Assembly (NCBI RefSeq): GCF_019834675.1
Contig: NZ_JABUBU010000009.1
Coordinates: forward strand, 48,301-112,300
Direction of reading: 5' to 3'
DNA from: Rhodococcoides corynebacterioides
Lineage (GTDB): Bacteria; Actinomycetota; Actinomycetes; Mycobacteriales; Mycobacteriaceae
Length of the DNA: 64,000 nt
Shown here in pieces: positions 26,015-35,399 of this stretch (position 1 is the stretch's first letter; every line of letters starts with the position of its first letter). The notes beneath the pieces were generated by a model. That model was not told where the DNA came from, made no database searches, and saw only the letters and a list, made by a program, of their open reading frames with translations. The translations under genes were made by a program, and so were the position numbers.

Positions 26015-28870
26015 GTGGCAGGCAAGGCCCGCGTGCACGAGCTGGCGAAAGAGCTCGGTGTCACCAGTAAGGATCTACTCGCGCGCTTGAAAGAGCAGGG
26101 CGAGTTCGTGAAGTCGGCGTCGTCCACGGTGGAAGCACCCGTGGCCCGACGTCTCCGTGAATCGTTCCCCGCCGCGAACGGCGGCGGTGCAGCGCCCGCG
26201 ACGGGCGGCACCGGCACCTCGACCGGGAACGGCGCCTCCGCACCCAAGCCGGGCGCCCCGCGTCCCGGCCCCAAGCCGGCTCCGCAGGCACCGGCCCCCG
26301 CGCCGGAGCCCACCCCGGCTCCGCAGGCCCCGGCCGCGGCGGCTCCCGCCCCGGCTCCGCAGCGTCCGGCCGCCCCGGCGGCTCCGGCTGCTCCCACCGA
26401 GGCGCGTCCCGCGGCCCCGGCCGCTCCGGAGGCGCCCGCCGCACCCGCGGCGCGTGCCGACGCCCCCGCACGACCGGCGGCTCCGGGTCCCAAGCCCGGT
26501 CCGAAGGCTCCGCGCGTCGGGAACAACCCGTACTCGTCCGCGCCGACCGAGCGGCCCGCGCCGCGCCCGGCTCCGGGCCAGGCCGGCCCGCGTCCCGGCG
26601 CTCCGCGTCCGGCTCCCGGTCAGGGTGGTCCGCGACCGGCCGGCGGTGCCGCACCGCAGGGCGGCGCCGGTCGTCCGCCCGCCGGGCAGGGTGGCCCCCG
26701 TCCCGGTGGTCCGCGTCCCAACCCCGGCTCCATGCCCCCGCGCCCGAACCCGGGTGCCATGCCGTCCCGCGCGGCTCGTCCGGCACCCGGTGCCGGCCGT
26801 CCCGGCGGTCGTCCCGGTGCTCCGGGCGGTCGTCCCGGTGGTGGCGGGTACCGCGGCGGCGGCGCTCCCGGCGCTCCCGGTGCCGGTGCCCCCGCGGCCG
26901 GTGGTTTCCGCGGTCGTCCCGGCGGCGGTGGCCGCCCGGGTCAGCGCGGTGCCGCGGCCGGCGCGTTCGGTCGTCCCGGCGGCGCTCCGCGTCGTGGACG
27001 CAAGTCGAAGCGGGCGAAGCGCGCCGAGTACGAATCGATGCAGGCACCGGCCGTCGGTGGCGTGCGGTTGCCCCGTGGCAACGGTGAGACCATCCGGCTC
27101 GCCCGCGGCGCGTCGCTGTCCGACTTCGCGGACAAGATCGACGCCAACCCGGCCGCCCTGGTCCAGGCGCTGTTCAACCTCGGCGAGATGGTGACGGCGA
27201 CGCAGTCGGTCAACGACGAGACGCTGGAGCTGCTGGGCAGCGAGATGAACTACGTCGTCCAGGTCGTGAGCCCGGAGGACGAGGACCGCGAGCTGCTCGA
27301 CTCGTTCGACCTCACCTACGGCGAGGACGAGGGCGGCGAGGAGGACCTCGCGTCCCGCCCGCCGGTGGTCACGGTCATGGGTCACGTCGACCACGGCAAG
27401 ACCCGACTGCTGGACACCATCCGCAAGGAGAACGTCCGCGAGGGCGAGGCCGGCGGCATCACGCAGCACATCGGTGCGTACCAGGTGCTGACCGAGCTCG
27501 AGGGCAACGAGCGTCTGGTGACGTTCATCGACACTCCGGGTCACGAGGCGTTCACCGCCATGCGTGCCCGTGGTGCGAAGGCCACCGACATCGCGATCCT
27601 CGTGGTCGCGGCCGACGACGGCGTCATGCCGCAGACGGTGGAGGCCATCAACCACGCGCAGGCCGCGGACGTGCCGATCGTGGTGGCGGTCAACAAGATC
27701 GACAAGGAAGGTGCGGATCCGGCCAAGATCCGTGGCCAGCTGACCGAGTACGGACTGGTGGCCGAGGAGTACGGCGGCGAGACCATGTTCGTCGACATCT
27801 CGGCGAAGCAGGGCACCAACATCGACGCGCTGCTCGAGGCCGTGCTGCTGACGGCCGACGCGTCGCTGGACCTGCGGGCCAACCCGGACATGGACGCGCA
27901 GGGTGTCGCCATCGAGGCGCACCTCGACCGCGGCCGCGGCCCGGTGGCCACCGTGCTCATCCAGCGCGGAACGCTGCGGGTCGGCGACTCGATCGTCGCC
28001 GGCGATGCGTACGGACGCGTCCGTCGCATGGTCGACGAGCACGGCGACGACGTCGCCGAGGCGATGCCGTCGCGGCCGGTGCAGGTGGTGGGCTTCACCT
28101 CCGTGCCGGGCGCCGGTGACAACCTCCTCGTGGTCGACGAGGACCGCATCGCCCGTCAGATCGCCGACCGCCGCAATGCGCGCAAGCGCAACGCGATGGC
28201 CGCGCGCAGCCGCAAGCGGATCAGCCTGGACGATCTCGATGCCGCGCTGAAGGAGACGTCGCAGCTCAACCTGATCCTCAAGGGCGACAACTCCGGCACG
28301 GTGGAGGCCCTGGAAGAGGCGCTGCTGCAGATCCAGATCGACGACGAGGTGGAGCTGCGCGTCATCGACCGCGGTGTCGGTGGTGTCACCGAGACCAACG
28401 TCAACCTGGCGTCGGCGTCCAACGCGATCATCATCGGGTTCAACGTCCGCGCGGAGGGCAAGGCCACCGAGCTGGCCAACCGCGAGGGCGTCGACATCCG
28501 GTACTACTCGGTCATCTACCAGGCGATCGACGAGATCGAGAAGGCACTCAAGGGCCTGCTCAAGCCGGTCTACGAGGAGGTCGACCTCGGTCGGGCGGAG
28601 ATCCGCGCGATGTTCCGGTCCTCGAAGGTGGGCAACATCGCCGGCTGCCTCGTCACGTCCGGTGTGGTGCGTCGCAACGCGAAGGCCCGCCTGCTGCGCG
28701 ACAACGTCGTGGTGGCGGAGACCGTCACCATCTCCTCGCTGCGGCGGGAGAAGGACGACGTGGTCGAGGTGCGCGACGGGTACGAGTGCGGTCTGACGGT
28801 GACGTACTCCGACATCAAGGTCGGCGACATCATCGAGGCGTACGAGTTGCGGGAGAAGCCTCGCGACTGA
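26015..28870 (+). CDS. infB: Translation initiation factor IF-2
   Basis: IF-2 is the GTPase that delivers initiator tRNA to the 30S subunit. This is a long form, 951 residues. It has an N-terminal IF2_N subdomain ([22 protein letters not shown]), a low-complexity stretch of about residues 55-330 made of Pro/Ala followed by Gly/Arg/Pro runs, then a second IF2_N near 350, the G domain with G1 GHVDHGKT at about 456-463, DTPGHEAF and NKID, and domains II-IV. GTG 26015 follows a GAGGAGAG ribosome binding site, 102 bases after ylxR. The disordered region is typical of actinobacteria. Confidence 0.96.
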   Translation: MAGKARVHELAKELGVTSKDLLARLKEQGEFVKSASSTVEAPVARRLRESFPAANGGGAAPATGGTGTSTGNGASAPKPGAPRPGPKPAPQAPAPAPEPTPAPQAPAAAAPAPAPQRPAAPAAPAAPTEARPAAPAAPEAPAAPAARADAPARPAAPGPKPGPKAPRVGNNPYSSAPTERPAPRPAPGQAGPRPGAPRPAPGQGGPRPAGGAAPQGGAGRPPAGQGGPRPGGPRPNPGSMPPRPNPGAMPSRAARPAPGAGRPGGRPGAPGGRPGGGGYRGGGAPGAPGAGAPAAGGFRGRPGGGGRPGQRGAAAGAFGRPGGAPRRGRKSKRAKRAEYESMQAPAVGGVRLPRGNGETIRLARGASLSDFADKIDANPAALVQALFNLGEMVTATQSVNDETLELLGSEMNYVVQVVSPEDEDRELLDSFDLTYGEDEGGEEDLASRPPVVTVMGHVDHGKTRLLDTIRKENVREGEAGGITQHIGAYQVLTELEGNERLVTFIDTPGHEAFTAMRARGAKATDIAILVVAADDGVMPQTVEAINHAQAADVPIVVAVNKIDKEGADPAKIRGQLTEYGLVAEEYGGETMFVDISAKQGTNIDALLEAVLLTADASLDLRANPDMDAQGVAIEAHLDRGRGPVATVLIQRGTLRVGDSIVAGDAYGRVRRMVDEHGDDVAEAMPSRPVQVVGFTSVPGAGDNLLVVDEDRIARQIADRRNARKRNAMAARSRKRISLDDLDAALKETSQLNLILKGDNSGTVEALEEALLQIQIDDEVELRVIDRGVGGVTETNVNLASASNAIIIGFNVRAEGKATELANREGVDIRYYSVIYQAIDEIEKALKGLLKPVYEEVDLGRAEIRAMFRSSKVGNIAGCLVTSGVVRRNAKARLLRDNVVVAETVTISSLRREKDDVVEVRDGYECGLTVTYSDIKVGDIIEAYELREKPRD

Positions 28871-28884
28871 TCGATCGACGGATA

Positions 28885-28922
28885 CGGGCGTGGCCCGCGG
28901 TGCACACCGCGGGCCACGCCCG
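28885..28922 (+). terminator. Perfect 18-base-pair hairpin after infB
   Basis: CGGGCGTGGCCCGCGGTG (28885-28902) and its exact complement (28905-28922) are separated by CA. It lies 14 bases after the infB stop and 25 bases before the DUF503 start. There is no T-tract. It is the strongest intrinsic-terminator-like hairpin in the window. Confidence 0.75.
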
Positions 28923-28947
28923 TCCCGCACACACGAGGTGATGAGCG

Positions 28948-29238
28948 ATGTTCCTGGGAGCTCTCGAGCTCGACATCCTGCTCGGCGACGTGCACTCGCT
29001 GAAGGAGAAGCGGTCGGTGATCAAGCCGGTCGTCGCCGCCCTGCAGCGCTACGGAGTGTCGGCCGCGGAGACGGGGGAGCAGGAGCGTTACCGTCGATCC
29101 ATGGTGGGCGTGGCCGTCGCGACGGCCGACGTCTCCCATCTGCATCAGGTGCTCGACACCTGCGAACGGCACGTGGCCGGCCGGCCCGAGCTGCAACTAC
29201 TCGCCGTCCGGCGCCGCGTGTTCGGGCCGGAGGACTGA
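28948..29238 (+). CDS. DUF503 family protein (YlxP-like)
   Basis: This 96-residue protein has the DUF503 signature GALELDILLGDVHSLKEKRSVIKPVV and a second half SMVGVAVATADVSHLHQVLDTCERHV. The fold is a small ferredoxin-like alpha/beta protein, commonly encoded between infB and rbfA. Its role is undefined; a link to ribosome assembly is inferred from position. ATG 28948 follows a GAGGTGATG-type ribosome binding site. It is the first gene after the strong hairpin. Confidence 0.9.
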   Translation: MFLGALELDILLGDVHSLKEKRSVIKPVVAALQRYGVSAAETGEQERYRRSMVGVAVATADVSHLHQVLDTCERHVAGRPELQLLAVRRRVFGPED

Positions 29239-29256
29239 CCGAGAGGGAGACGCGTC

Positions 29257-29718
29257 GTGGTTGACCAAGCCCGCGCTCGAAAGTTGGCCAAGCGCATCGG
29301 CGCCATCGTGGCGACGGCCATCGATCACGAGATCAAGGACCCTCGCCTCGCCTTCGTGACCGTCACCGACACCAAGGTCACTCCGGATCTGCACGACGCC
29401 ACCGTGTACTACACCGTGCGCGGTGAAACCCTGGACGCCGAACCCGATTTCGCGTCGGCGGCGGCCGGTCTCGAGAAGGCCAAGGGTGCGCTGCGCACGA
29501 AGGTCGGGGCGGGCACCGGGGTGCGCTTCACCCCGACGTTGACGTTCGTCGCGGACACCGTTCCCGACGCCGCACGGCACCTCGAGGAACTGCTCGAGCG
29601 CGCGCGCCGCAGTGACAGCGAGGTGGCCGCGGCGGCCGCCGGCGCGACGCCGGCCGGTGACGCCGATCCGTACAAGGCACCGCGGACCGACGAGGCGTCG
29701 GCCGCCGACGAGCAGTGA
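29257..29718 (+). CDS. rbfA: 30S ribosome-binding factor A
   Basis: RbfA binds the 30S subunit near the 5' helix of 16S rRNA during late maturation and cold adaptation. The 153-residue protein has the KH-like core: [37 protein letters not shown] and a helix ending [13 protein letters not shown]. An Ala-rich, acidic C-terminal tail of about 30 residues is extra. GTG 29257 follows a GAGAGGGAGA ribosome binding site. The stop overlaps the next gene (GTGA). Confidence 0.93.
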   Translation: MVDQARARKLAKRIGAIVATAIDHEIKDPRLAFVTVTDTKVTPDLHDATVYYTVRGETLDAEPDFASAAAGLEKAKGALRTKVGAGTGVRFTPTLTFVADTVPDAARHLEELLERARRSDSEVAAAAAGATPAGDADPYKAPRTDEASAADEQ

Positions 29719-30680
29719 CCGACTCCTCGGCCGCGGACGTCCGCACGGCCCTCGACCTGCTCGACGCCGCGTCGACGGTGACGGTGCTCTGCCACGTCCA
29801 GCCGGACGCGGACACCATCGGCAGCGGACTGGCGTTGGCCATCGCGCTCGATCGGGCGGGCACGTCGGTGCAGGTGTCGTTCGCGACGCCGGCGCGCCTG
29901 CCGGACTCGATGGTCGGGCTGCCCGGCACCGAGTTCCTCACGGCGCCCGACGAGGTGCGGACCGACGTGGACCTCGTCGTCACGGTCGACGCGGGCAGCC
30001 GCGAACGTCTCGGCGCCCTCGGGGACCGACTGGACGGCGCGGTGTCCCTGGTGATCGACCACCATCGCTCCAACACGCGGTACGGCACCCACCATCTGAT
30101 CGACCCGGCGGCGGAGTCGACCACCGCAGTGCTCGCGGCTCTGTTCGACGCCGGCAACGTCGTCGTCGATCGGGATCTGGCGCACTGCCTGTTCGCCGGG
30201 CTGGTGACCGACACCGGATCGTTCCGGTGGGTCCGGCCCGGAACGCACCTGCTGGCGGAGCGGTTGCTCGCCACCGGTATCGACGCTGCCGCCATCACCC
30301 GCTCGCTGCTCGACACGCATCCCTTCGGGTGGCTCCCCATGCTGGGCCGCGTGCTCGGGTCGGCACGGTTGGTGCCGGACGCGGCGGGCGCTCGCGGCCT
30401 GGTGTACGCGGTGGTTCGCCGCGCCGACGTCGGCGGACTGCGGTCGGAGGAGATCGAGAGCGTCGTCGACATCGTGCGGACCACGGCAGAGGCCGAGGTC
30501 GCTGCGGTCTTCAAGGAGAACGACCACGGGTGGTCGGTGTCCCTCCGGGCGAAGTCCGTCGTGGACGTCTCGACGACCGCGACGAGGCTCGGCGGTGGGG
30601 GCCATCGCTTCTCGGCGGGATACACCGTCACCGGAGACGTCGAGGACGCCGTGGCCGCGCTCGTGGCCGCGCTGGAGTGA
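29715..30680 (+). CDS. DHH-family phosphoesterase, NrnA-like
   Basis: This 321-residue enzyme of the NrnA group degrades short oligoribonucleotides and/or pAp and related cyclic dinucleotide products. It has the motif [12 protein letters not shown] (DHH family motif I), VTVDAG, the DHH motif VIDHHRSN, and the C-terminal DHHA1 domain with [11 protein letters not shown]. The length is normal. GTG 29715 overlaps rbfA. Its position between rbfA and the MATE gene is the same in mycobacteria. Which substrate it uses here cannot be told from sequence. Confidence 0.9.
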   Translation: MTDSSAADVRTALDLLDAASTVTVLCHVQPDADTIGSGLALAIALDRAGTSVQVSFATPARLPDSMVGLPGTEFLTAPDEVRTDVDLVVTVDAGSRERLGALGDRLDGAVSLVIDHHRSNTRYGTHHLIDPAAESTTAVLAALFDAGNVVVDRDLAHCLFAGLVTDTGSFRWVRPGTHLLAERLLATGIDAAAITRSLLDTHPFGWLPMLGRVLGSARLVPDAAGARGLVYAVVRRADVGGLRSEEIESVVDIVRTTAEAEVAAVFKENDHGWSVSLRAKSVVDVSTTATRLGGGGHRFSAGYTVTGDVEDAVAALVAALE

Positions 30681-32020
30681 CCCGACCGGACGGGCAGGTC
30701 TCGGCGCGCACGCTGTTCGGGCTCGCGTTCCCCGCGCTGGGGGTGCTCATCGCCGAGCCGCTGTACCTGCTGCTGGACACGGCGATCGTCGGTCGGCTGG
30801 GGTCGGTGCCGCTGGCCGGTCTCGCCGTGGGCGGTCTCGTCCTGGCGCAGGTGAGCACCCAGCTGACGTTCCTGTCGTACGGCACCACCGCCCGCGCTGC
30901 CCGCCTGCACGGCGCCGGACGCGACGACGACGCGAAGAACGAGGGCGTGCAGGCCACCTGGCTGGCCGTCGTCATCGGGCTGGTGCTGGTGGCGATCGTG
31001 CAGGTGCTGGCGGGGCCGATCACGTCGGTGCTCGGGGGCGGCGGCGAGATCGCCGACCGCGCGGAATCCTGGCTCCGCATCGCGGTGGTCGGGGTGCCGT
31101 GCATCCTCATCACGATGGCGGGGAACGGGTGGATGCGCGGGGTGCAGGACACGGTGCGCCCGCTGCGGTACGTCGTGCTGGGCCTCGGTCTGTCGGCGGT
31201 GCTCTGCCCCGTGCTGGTGCACGGCGTGGTCGGTCCGCCGCTGGGCCTCGAGGGCTCGGCCGTCGCCAACGTCGTGGGACAGAGCGTGTCGGCGGCGGCG
31301 TTCGTGAGGGCGCTGGTGCGGGGTCCGCGCACACGCTCCCTCCGGCCCGACGTCACGATCGTGCGGAAGCAACTGGTGCTGGGCCGCGATCTGATCCTGC
31401 GCTCGATGGCCTTCCAGGCGTGTTTCCTGTCCGCGGTGGCGGTGGCGTCCCGGTTCGGTGCGGGCGCGGTCGGCGCACACCAGGTGGTCCTGCAGCTGTG
31501 GAACCTCACCGCGCTCATGCTCGACTCCCTGGCCATCGCCGCCCAGTCCCTGGTGGGAGCCGCTCTGGGCGCGGCGCGACGCTCGGCGGCGGTGCGGGTG
31601 GCCCGCGACGTGACGGCGTGGTCGGTGGGATTCGCCGTCGTGCTCGCGGCGGTGTTCGCCGGACTCGCCGGACCGCTGCCGCGACTGTTCAGCACCGGCG
31701 AGTCGGTGCTGACGGCGATCGACTCAGTGTGGTGGATCTTCGTGGTGATCGTGCCCGTCGCCGGGGTGGTGTTCGCCCTCGACGGTGTGCTGCTCGGCGC
31801 CGGCGACGCGGCGTATCTCCGGACCGCCACCCTGCTCAGCGCACTGGTCGGATTCTTGCCGATGATCTGGCTGGCCCTCGCCCTCGACTGGGGGCTGCCG
31901 GGAATCTGGGTGGGCCTGGCCGTGTTCGTTACCCTGAGAGCCGCCGCGGTGGTCCACCGGACCCTGTCCGGTCGGTGGACCGTCCCCGGCGCCGACCGTA
32001 CGACGAGCGAAGGGCCGTGA
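30677..32020 (+). CDS. dinF: MATE-family efflux transporter, DinF type
   Basis: This 447-residue integral membrane protein has about 12 hydrophobic segments in two homologous halves. The first half begins ALGVLIAEPLYLLLDTAIVGRLG, typical of the DinF branch of MATE transporters, which export cationic drugs or metabolites using H+ or Na+. The second half carries GAGAVGAHQVVLQLWNLTAL. GTG 30677 overlaps the NrnA stop by four bases. No LexA box is visible because the gene is inside the operon, so SOS control as in E. coli is not supported. Confidence 0.88.
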   Translation: MTRPDGQVSARTLFGLAFPALGVLIAEPLYLLLDTAIVGRLGSVPLAGLAVGGLVLAQVSTQLTFLSYGTTARAARLHGAGRDDDAKNEGVQATWLAVVIGLVLVAIVQVLAGPITSVLGGGGEIADRAESWLRIAVVGVPCILITMAGNGWMRGVQDTVRPLRYVVLGLGLSAVLCPVLVHGVVGPPLGLEGSAVANVVGQSVSAAAFVRALVRGPRTRSLRPDVTIVRKQLVLGRDLILRSMAFQACFLSAVAVASRFGAGAVGAHQVVLQLWNLTALMLDSLAIAAQSLVGAALGAARRSAAVRVARDVTAWSVGFAVVLAAVFAGLAGPLPRLFSTGESVLTAIDSVWWIFVVIVPVAGVVFALDGVLLGAGDAAYLRTATLLSALVGFLPMIWLALALDWGLPGIWVGLAVFVTLRAAAVVHRTLSGRWTVPGADRTTSEGP

Positions 32021-32024
32021 TCGG

Positions 32025-32975
32025 GTGCCGCAGCAGGAGAACGTCCGGACGCCGACACTCTGGGCGGTCAGCGACATCCACGTGGGGCACTCGGGCAACC
32101 GACCGGTCACGGAGTCGATCGTGCCCACCTCGCCCGACGACTGGTTGATCGTCGCGGGCGACGTCTCGGAGAAGACCGACGACATCGAGTGGGCCCTGTC
32201 ACTGCTCGCGAGCCGCTTCCACACGGTGATCTGGGTGCCGGGCAACCACGAGCTCTGGACGACGGTCAAGGATCCCGTGCAGATGCACGGCGAGGCGCGC
32301 TACGACTACCTGGTCTCCCTGTGTCGATCGTTGGGCGTCCTCACCCCGGAGGATCCGTTCCCGCAGTGGCCCGGGCCCGACGGCCCCGTCACGCTGGTGC
32401 CGATGTTCCTGCTCTACGACTACTCGTTCCTGCCGGAGGGCACGACCTCCAAGAAGGACGGCCTGGCGCTGGCCCGCGAACGCAACGTCGTGGCGACGGA
32501 CGAGTTCCTCATCACGCCCACCCCGTACGCATCCCTGGACGCCTGGTGCGCGGCGCGGCTGGACTACACCCGAGGCCGGCTCGCCGACCTCGAACCGGGC
32601 ACGCCGACCGTGCTGATCAACCACTGGCCACTGGTCCGCCAGCCCACCGACGTGCTGTTCTACCCCGAGTTCGCCCTGTGGTGCGGCACGACCGAGACCG
32701 CCGACTGGCATCTGCGGTACCACGCGGTGTGCTCGGTGTACGGGCATCTGCACATCCCCCGGACCACGTACTACGACGGGGTGCGCTTCGAGGAGGTGTC
32801 GGTCGGCTACCCGCGCGAGTGGAAGCGCCGGGGCCTGCCGGACAACCCGCTGCGACAGATCCTGCCGGTGCCCGAGTACCCGCCGGGCAGCCTGAACAAG
32901 TGGGGCGGTCACTTCACGGTGACGCCGGAAATGGAAGCCGAGGTGGAGAAGATGACCGAGCGGAGGCGGCGATGA
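32025..32975 (+). CDS. Calcineurin-like metallophosphoesterase
   Basis: This 316-residue metallophosphoesterase has the metal-binding signature blocks WAVSDIHVGH (D-x-H), LIVAGDVSE (GD), VWVPGNHELW (GNHE), a His in INHWPL and GHLH near residue 242. It is the gene directly before pptT; in mycobacteria the homologue next to pptT (Rv2795c, PptH) has been reported as a phosphopantetheine hydrolase that removes the cofactor PptT attaches. The same role here is inferred from context. GTG 32025 lies four bases after the MATE stop. Confidence 0.9.
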   Translation: MPQQENVRTPTLWAVSDIHVGHSGNRPVTESIVPTSPDDWLIVAGDVSEKTDDIEWALSLLASRFHTVIWVPGNHELWTTVKDPVQMHGEARYDYLVSLCRSLGVLTPEDPFPQWPGPDGPVTLVPMFLLYDYSFLPEGTTSKKDGLALARERNVVATDEFLITPTPYASLDAWCAARLDYTRGRLADLEPGTPTVLINHWPLVRQPTDVLFYPEFALWCGTTETADWHLRYHAVCSVYGHLHIPRTTYYDGVRFEEVSVGYPREWKRRGLPDNPLRQILPVPEYPPGSLNKWGGHFTVTPEMEAEVEKMTERRRR

Positions 32976-33649
32976 CCGACGCGGTGCTGAGCGCCATCCT
33001 GCCGACCGGCGTCGTCGCGGAGGAGTTGTTCGAGGACCCGCCCGGTCTCGAGCCGCATCCGCGCGAGGCGCATCTGATCGCGAAGGCCGTGGACAAGCGC
33101 AAGCGGGAGTTCACATCGGCGCGGCACTGCGCGCGGCTCGCCATGGGTCGGCTGGGCCTGGACCCGGCGCCGATCCTGCGCGGCGAGATGGGGTCTCCCG
33201 TCTGGCCGAACGGCGTGGTGGGCAGCCTGACCCACTGTGACGGCTACCGCGCGGCCGCGGTCTCCTACGCTCTCCGGTTGCGGTCGGTCGGCATCGACGC
33301 CGAACCGCACGAGCCCCTGCCCGACGGGGTGCTCGACGCGGTGAGCATTCCCGCCGAGCGCGAGGTGCTCGCCACCCGCGCGGGCGGTGACGTGCACTGG
33401 GACAAGCTGCTGTTCTGCGCGAAGGAAGCCACGTACAAGGCCTGGTACCCGCTGACCGGTCGGTGGCTCGGCTTCGAGGACGCGCACATCACCTTCGAGC
33501 GGCAGGCCGGGGACGGTGCGCCCACCGGATCCTTCCGGTCCGAGCTGCTCGTGCCCGGGCACACCACCGCCGGGGCACCGCTGACGGCGCTGCACGGCCG
33601 GTGGATCGTCGCCGACGGCCTGGTCCTCACCGCGGTCAGCGTGAGCTGA
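32972..33649 (+). CDS. pptT: 4'-phosphopantetheinyl transferase, PptT type
   Basis: PptT moves the phosphopantetheine arm of CoA to a serine of acyl- and peptidyl-carrier proteins. The 225-residue Sfp-type enzyme has the motifs GSLTHCDGYRAAAV, VGIDAEPHEPL (Mg ligands) and FCAKEATYKAWYPL. In mycobacteria it activates carrier proteins of mycolate, siderophore and lipid synthesis. Here it could also activate the carrier domain of the A-T-TE protein at 44492-47131. ATG 32972 overlaps the phosphoesterase stop (ATGA), coupling the two opposing activities. Confidence 0.94.
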   Translation: MTDAVLSAILPTGVVAEELFEDPPGLEPHPREAHLIAKAVDKRKREFTSARHCARLAMGRLGLDPAPILRGEMGSPVWPNGVVGSLTHCDGYRAAAVSYALRLRSVGIDAEPHEPLPDGVLDAVSIPAEREVLATRAGGDVHWDKLLFCAKEATYKAWYPLTGRWLGFEDAHITFERQAGDGAPTGSFRSELLVPGHTTAGAPLTALHGRWIVADGLVLTAVSVS

Positions 33650-33662
33650 GAGACCCGTCTGG

Positions 33663-33668
33663 CAGACT
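33663..33668 (+). promoter_or_regulatory. Possible -10 CAGACT of truB
   Basis: CAGACT, with A at position 2 and T at position 6, ends 8 bases before GTG 33677. It lacks the first T, so support is modest. Confidence 0.3.
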
Positions 33669-33676
33669 GACCGCTC

Positions 33677-34594
33677 GTGCCCGACCACACTCCACCGCCG
33701 TCCGGACTCGACGGGGCCGGTCTGCTCGTCGTCGACAAGGCCGGTGGCGTCACCAGTCACGACGTCGTGTCGGCCTGCCGAAAAGCGTTGCGTACGCGTC
33801 GCGTCGGACACGCGGGCACCCTCGACCCGATGGCGACGGGGGTGCTGGTGCTCGGGGTGGAGCGCGCGACCAAGATCCTGGGCCTGCTCTCGCTCACCAC
33901 GAAGGAATACACGGCGACCATCCGTCTCGGCGCCGCGACCACCACCGACGACGCCGAGGGCGACGTCGTCTCGCGTGGCGACGTCTCGGGTGTGCCCGAT
34001 TCGGCGATCGACGACGGCGTGGCCGCGCTGACCGGTGACATCGAGCAGGTGCCGTCGAGCGTCAGCGCCATCAAGATCGACGGGCGCCGCGCGCACGCGC
34101 TGGTCCGGGAGGGCGAGACGGTGGTGATCCCGCCGCGACCCGTCACCGTCTCCCGGTTCGAGGTTCTGCAGCGGCGCCGGTCCGCGGACGCGATCGACCT
34201 CGACGTCCACGTCGAGTGTTCGTCGGGAACCTACGTGCGGGCGCTCGCCCGCGACCTGGGTGCCGCACTGGACACCGGCGGCCACCTGACCGCGCTCCGG
34301 CGGACCCGCGTCGGGCCCTTCACGCTCGAGCACGCGCGGACTCTCGACGAACTCCGGGCGGACCCGCGGGTGAGCCTCGACATCGATGCCGCGGTGGCCA
34401 CGGCCTTTCCTCGCCGCGACGTCTCGGCCGCCGAGGCGGAATCGCTCAGCCAGGGCCGGTGGCTCGATCCGGTGGGGATTCCCGGCGTCTATGCGGCGGT
34501 CGGACCGGACGGGCGCACGGTCGCGTTGGTACAGGAGCGGGGCAAGCGCGCGGGCTCGGTGATGGTGGTGCGGCCGGCCACGCTCGGTCCCTGA
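33677..34594 (+). CDS. truB: tRNA pseudouridine-55 synthase
   Basis: TruB makes pseudouridine 55 in the T loop of tRNAs. The 305-residue protein has GLLVVDKAGGVTSHDVV, the catalytic segment RVGHAGTLDPMATGVL with the nucleophile Asp, the KEYTATIRLG block, and SSGTYVRALARDLG. A C-terminal PUA-like segment is present. GTG 33677 fits the homologous start. The stop TGA (34592-34594) lies inside the first unit of a 24-base tandem repeat that continues toward the convergent mntR gene. Confidence 0.95.
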   Translation: MPDHTPPPSGLDGAGLLVVDKAGGVTSHDVVSACRKALRTRRVGHAGTLDPMATGVLVLGVERATKILGLLSLTTKEYTATIRLGAATTTDDAEGDVVSRGDVSGVPDSAIDDGVAALTGDIEQVPSSVSAIKIDGRRAHALVREGETVVIPPRPVTVSRFEVLQRRRSADAIDLDVHVECSSGTYVRALARDLGAALDTGGHLTALRRTRVGPFTLEHARTLDELRADPRVSLDIDAAVATAFPRRDVSAAEAESLSQGRWLDPVGIPGVYAAVGPDGRTVALVQERGKRAGSVMVVRPATLGP

Positions 34595-34645
34595 GATCCG
34601 GCCACGCTCGGCCCCTGACATTCGGCCACGCTCGGCCCCCGACAC
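34574..34645. repeat. Three tandem 24-base units at the truB/mntR junction
   Basis: Units 34574-34597, 34598-34621 and 34622-34645 share the core CGGCCACGCTCGG and differ at a few positions. The first unit codes the last residues and stop of truB; the last ends at the base before the mntR stop codon. This looks like a local tandem duplication of the truB 3' end. Confidence 0.85.
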
Positions 34646-35332
34646 TCAGCCGTGGTCCGGGTCCTCGGTCATCCAGATCGCTTCGGCCGCCACGGTTCCC
34701 AGGTCGACGGTGGTGTCGCTGTCGCCCAGCGACACCGACACCGTGCCGGCGTAGTCCCGACGCTCGACCATGGTGATCACCAGGTCGAGCGTGATGCCGA
34801 TGCTGTCGAAGTAGCGCAGCATCTCGGGGTCCGCATCGGAGATGCGCGCGACGTGACCCCGGTGGCCCGCGGCGAACTCCGCGAGCGGGACCGCCGGCGG
34901 CGCCGGGATGGTGCCGTCCACCGTGGGGATGGGATCGCCGTGTGGATCGCGGGAGGGATGTCCGAGCTTCGCGTCGATGCGGTCGATCAGCAGATCGGAC
35001 ACGGCGTGCTCGAGCACCTCGGCCTCGTCGTGCACCTCGTCCCAGCCGTAGCCCATCTCGTCGACGAGCCACGTCTCGATGAGGCGGTGACGGCGCACCA
35101 TCGCGACGGCCGCGCGACGGCCGTCCTCGGTGAGGGTGATCGCGCCGTACCGGGCGTGGTCGACCAGCCCCTGATCGGCCAGTTTGCGCACCGCCTCGGA
35201 GACGGTGGACGGGGAGACGTTCAGGCGCGTCGCGAGCAGCTTGGTGCTGACCGGTTCCGCGGAGTACTCGCTGGCGGTCCAGATGGTCTTGAGATAGTCC
35301 TGCGCGACCGTGGACAAGGCGGGGGCGGACAC
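34646..35332 (-). CDS. mntR: DtxR-family metal-dependent regulator, MntR/SirR type
   Basis: This 228-residue repressor has an N-terminal winged helix (AQDYLKTIWTASEY, LLATRLNVSPSTVSEAVRKLADQGLV), a dimerisation and metal-binding domain (RRHRLIETWLVDEMGYGWDEVHDEAEVLEHAVSD) and a C-terminal FeoA/SH3-like domain. The residues RHRLIE and HDEAEVLEH are the usual ligands. The length equals the mycobacterial homologue Rv2788. It probably controls manganese uptake genes elsewhere. GTG 35332 is supported by TAAGCT 7 bases upstream. It is divergent from ribF. Confidence 0.92.
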   Translation of the reverse strand: MSAPALSTVAQDYLKTIWTASEYSAEPVSTKLLATRLNVSPSTVSEAVRKLADQGLVDHARYGAITLTEDGRRAAVAMVRRHRLIETWLVDEMGYGWDEVHDEAEVLEHAVSDLLIDRIDAKLGHPSRDPHGDPIPTVDGTIPAPPAVPLAEFAAGHRGHVARISDADPEMLRYFDSIGITLDLVITMVERRDYAGTVSVSLGDSDTTVDLGTVAAEAIWMTEDPDHG

Positions 35333-35339
35333 GCGGCAC

Positions 35340-35345
35340 AGCTTA
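35340..35345 (-). promoter_or_regulatory. -10 element TAAGCT of mntR
   Basis: On the minus strand, TAAGCT ends 7 bases before GTG 35332. It is leaderless by position. Confidence 0.5.
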
Positions 35346-35385
35346 GCGCCGGGGCCACACCGGGACGCGCCCCCACGCGGGGCCG

Positions 35386-35391
35386 TAGGCT
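35386..35391 (+). promoter_or_regulatory. -10 element TAGGCT of ribF
   Basis: TAGGCT ends 8 bases before GTG 35400. The same hexamer and spacing are seen before proS. Confidence 0.55.
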
Positions 35392-35399
35392 TGGGCCTC

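Noticed and set aside
26075..28930. Long open frame antisense to infB
   Set aside because: The frame is open because of strong GC codon bias in the IF-2 gene; its protein is a His/Arg/Gly-rich shadow with no domain, start signal or ribosome binding site.
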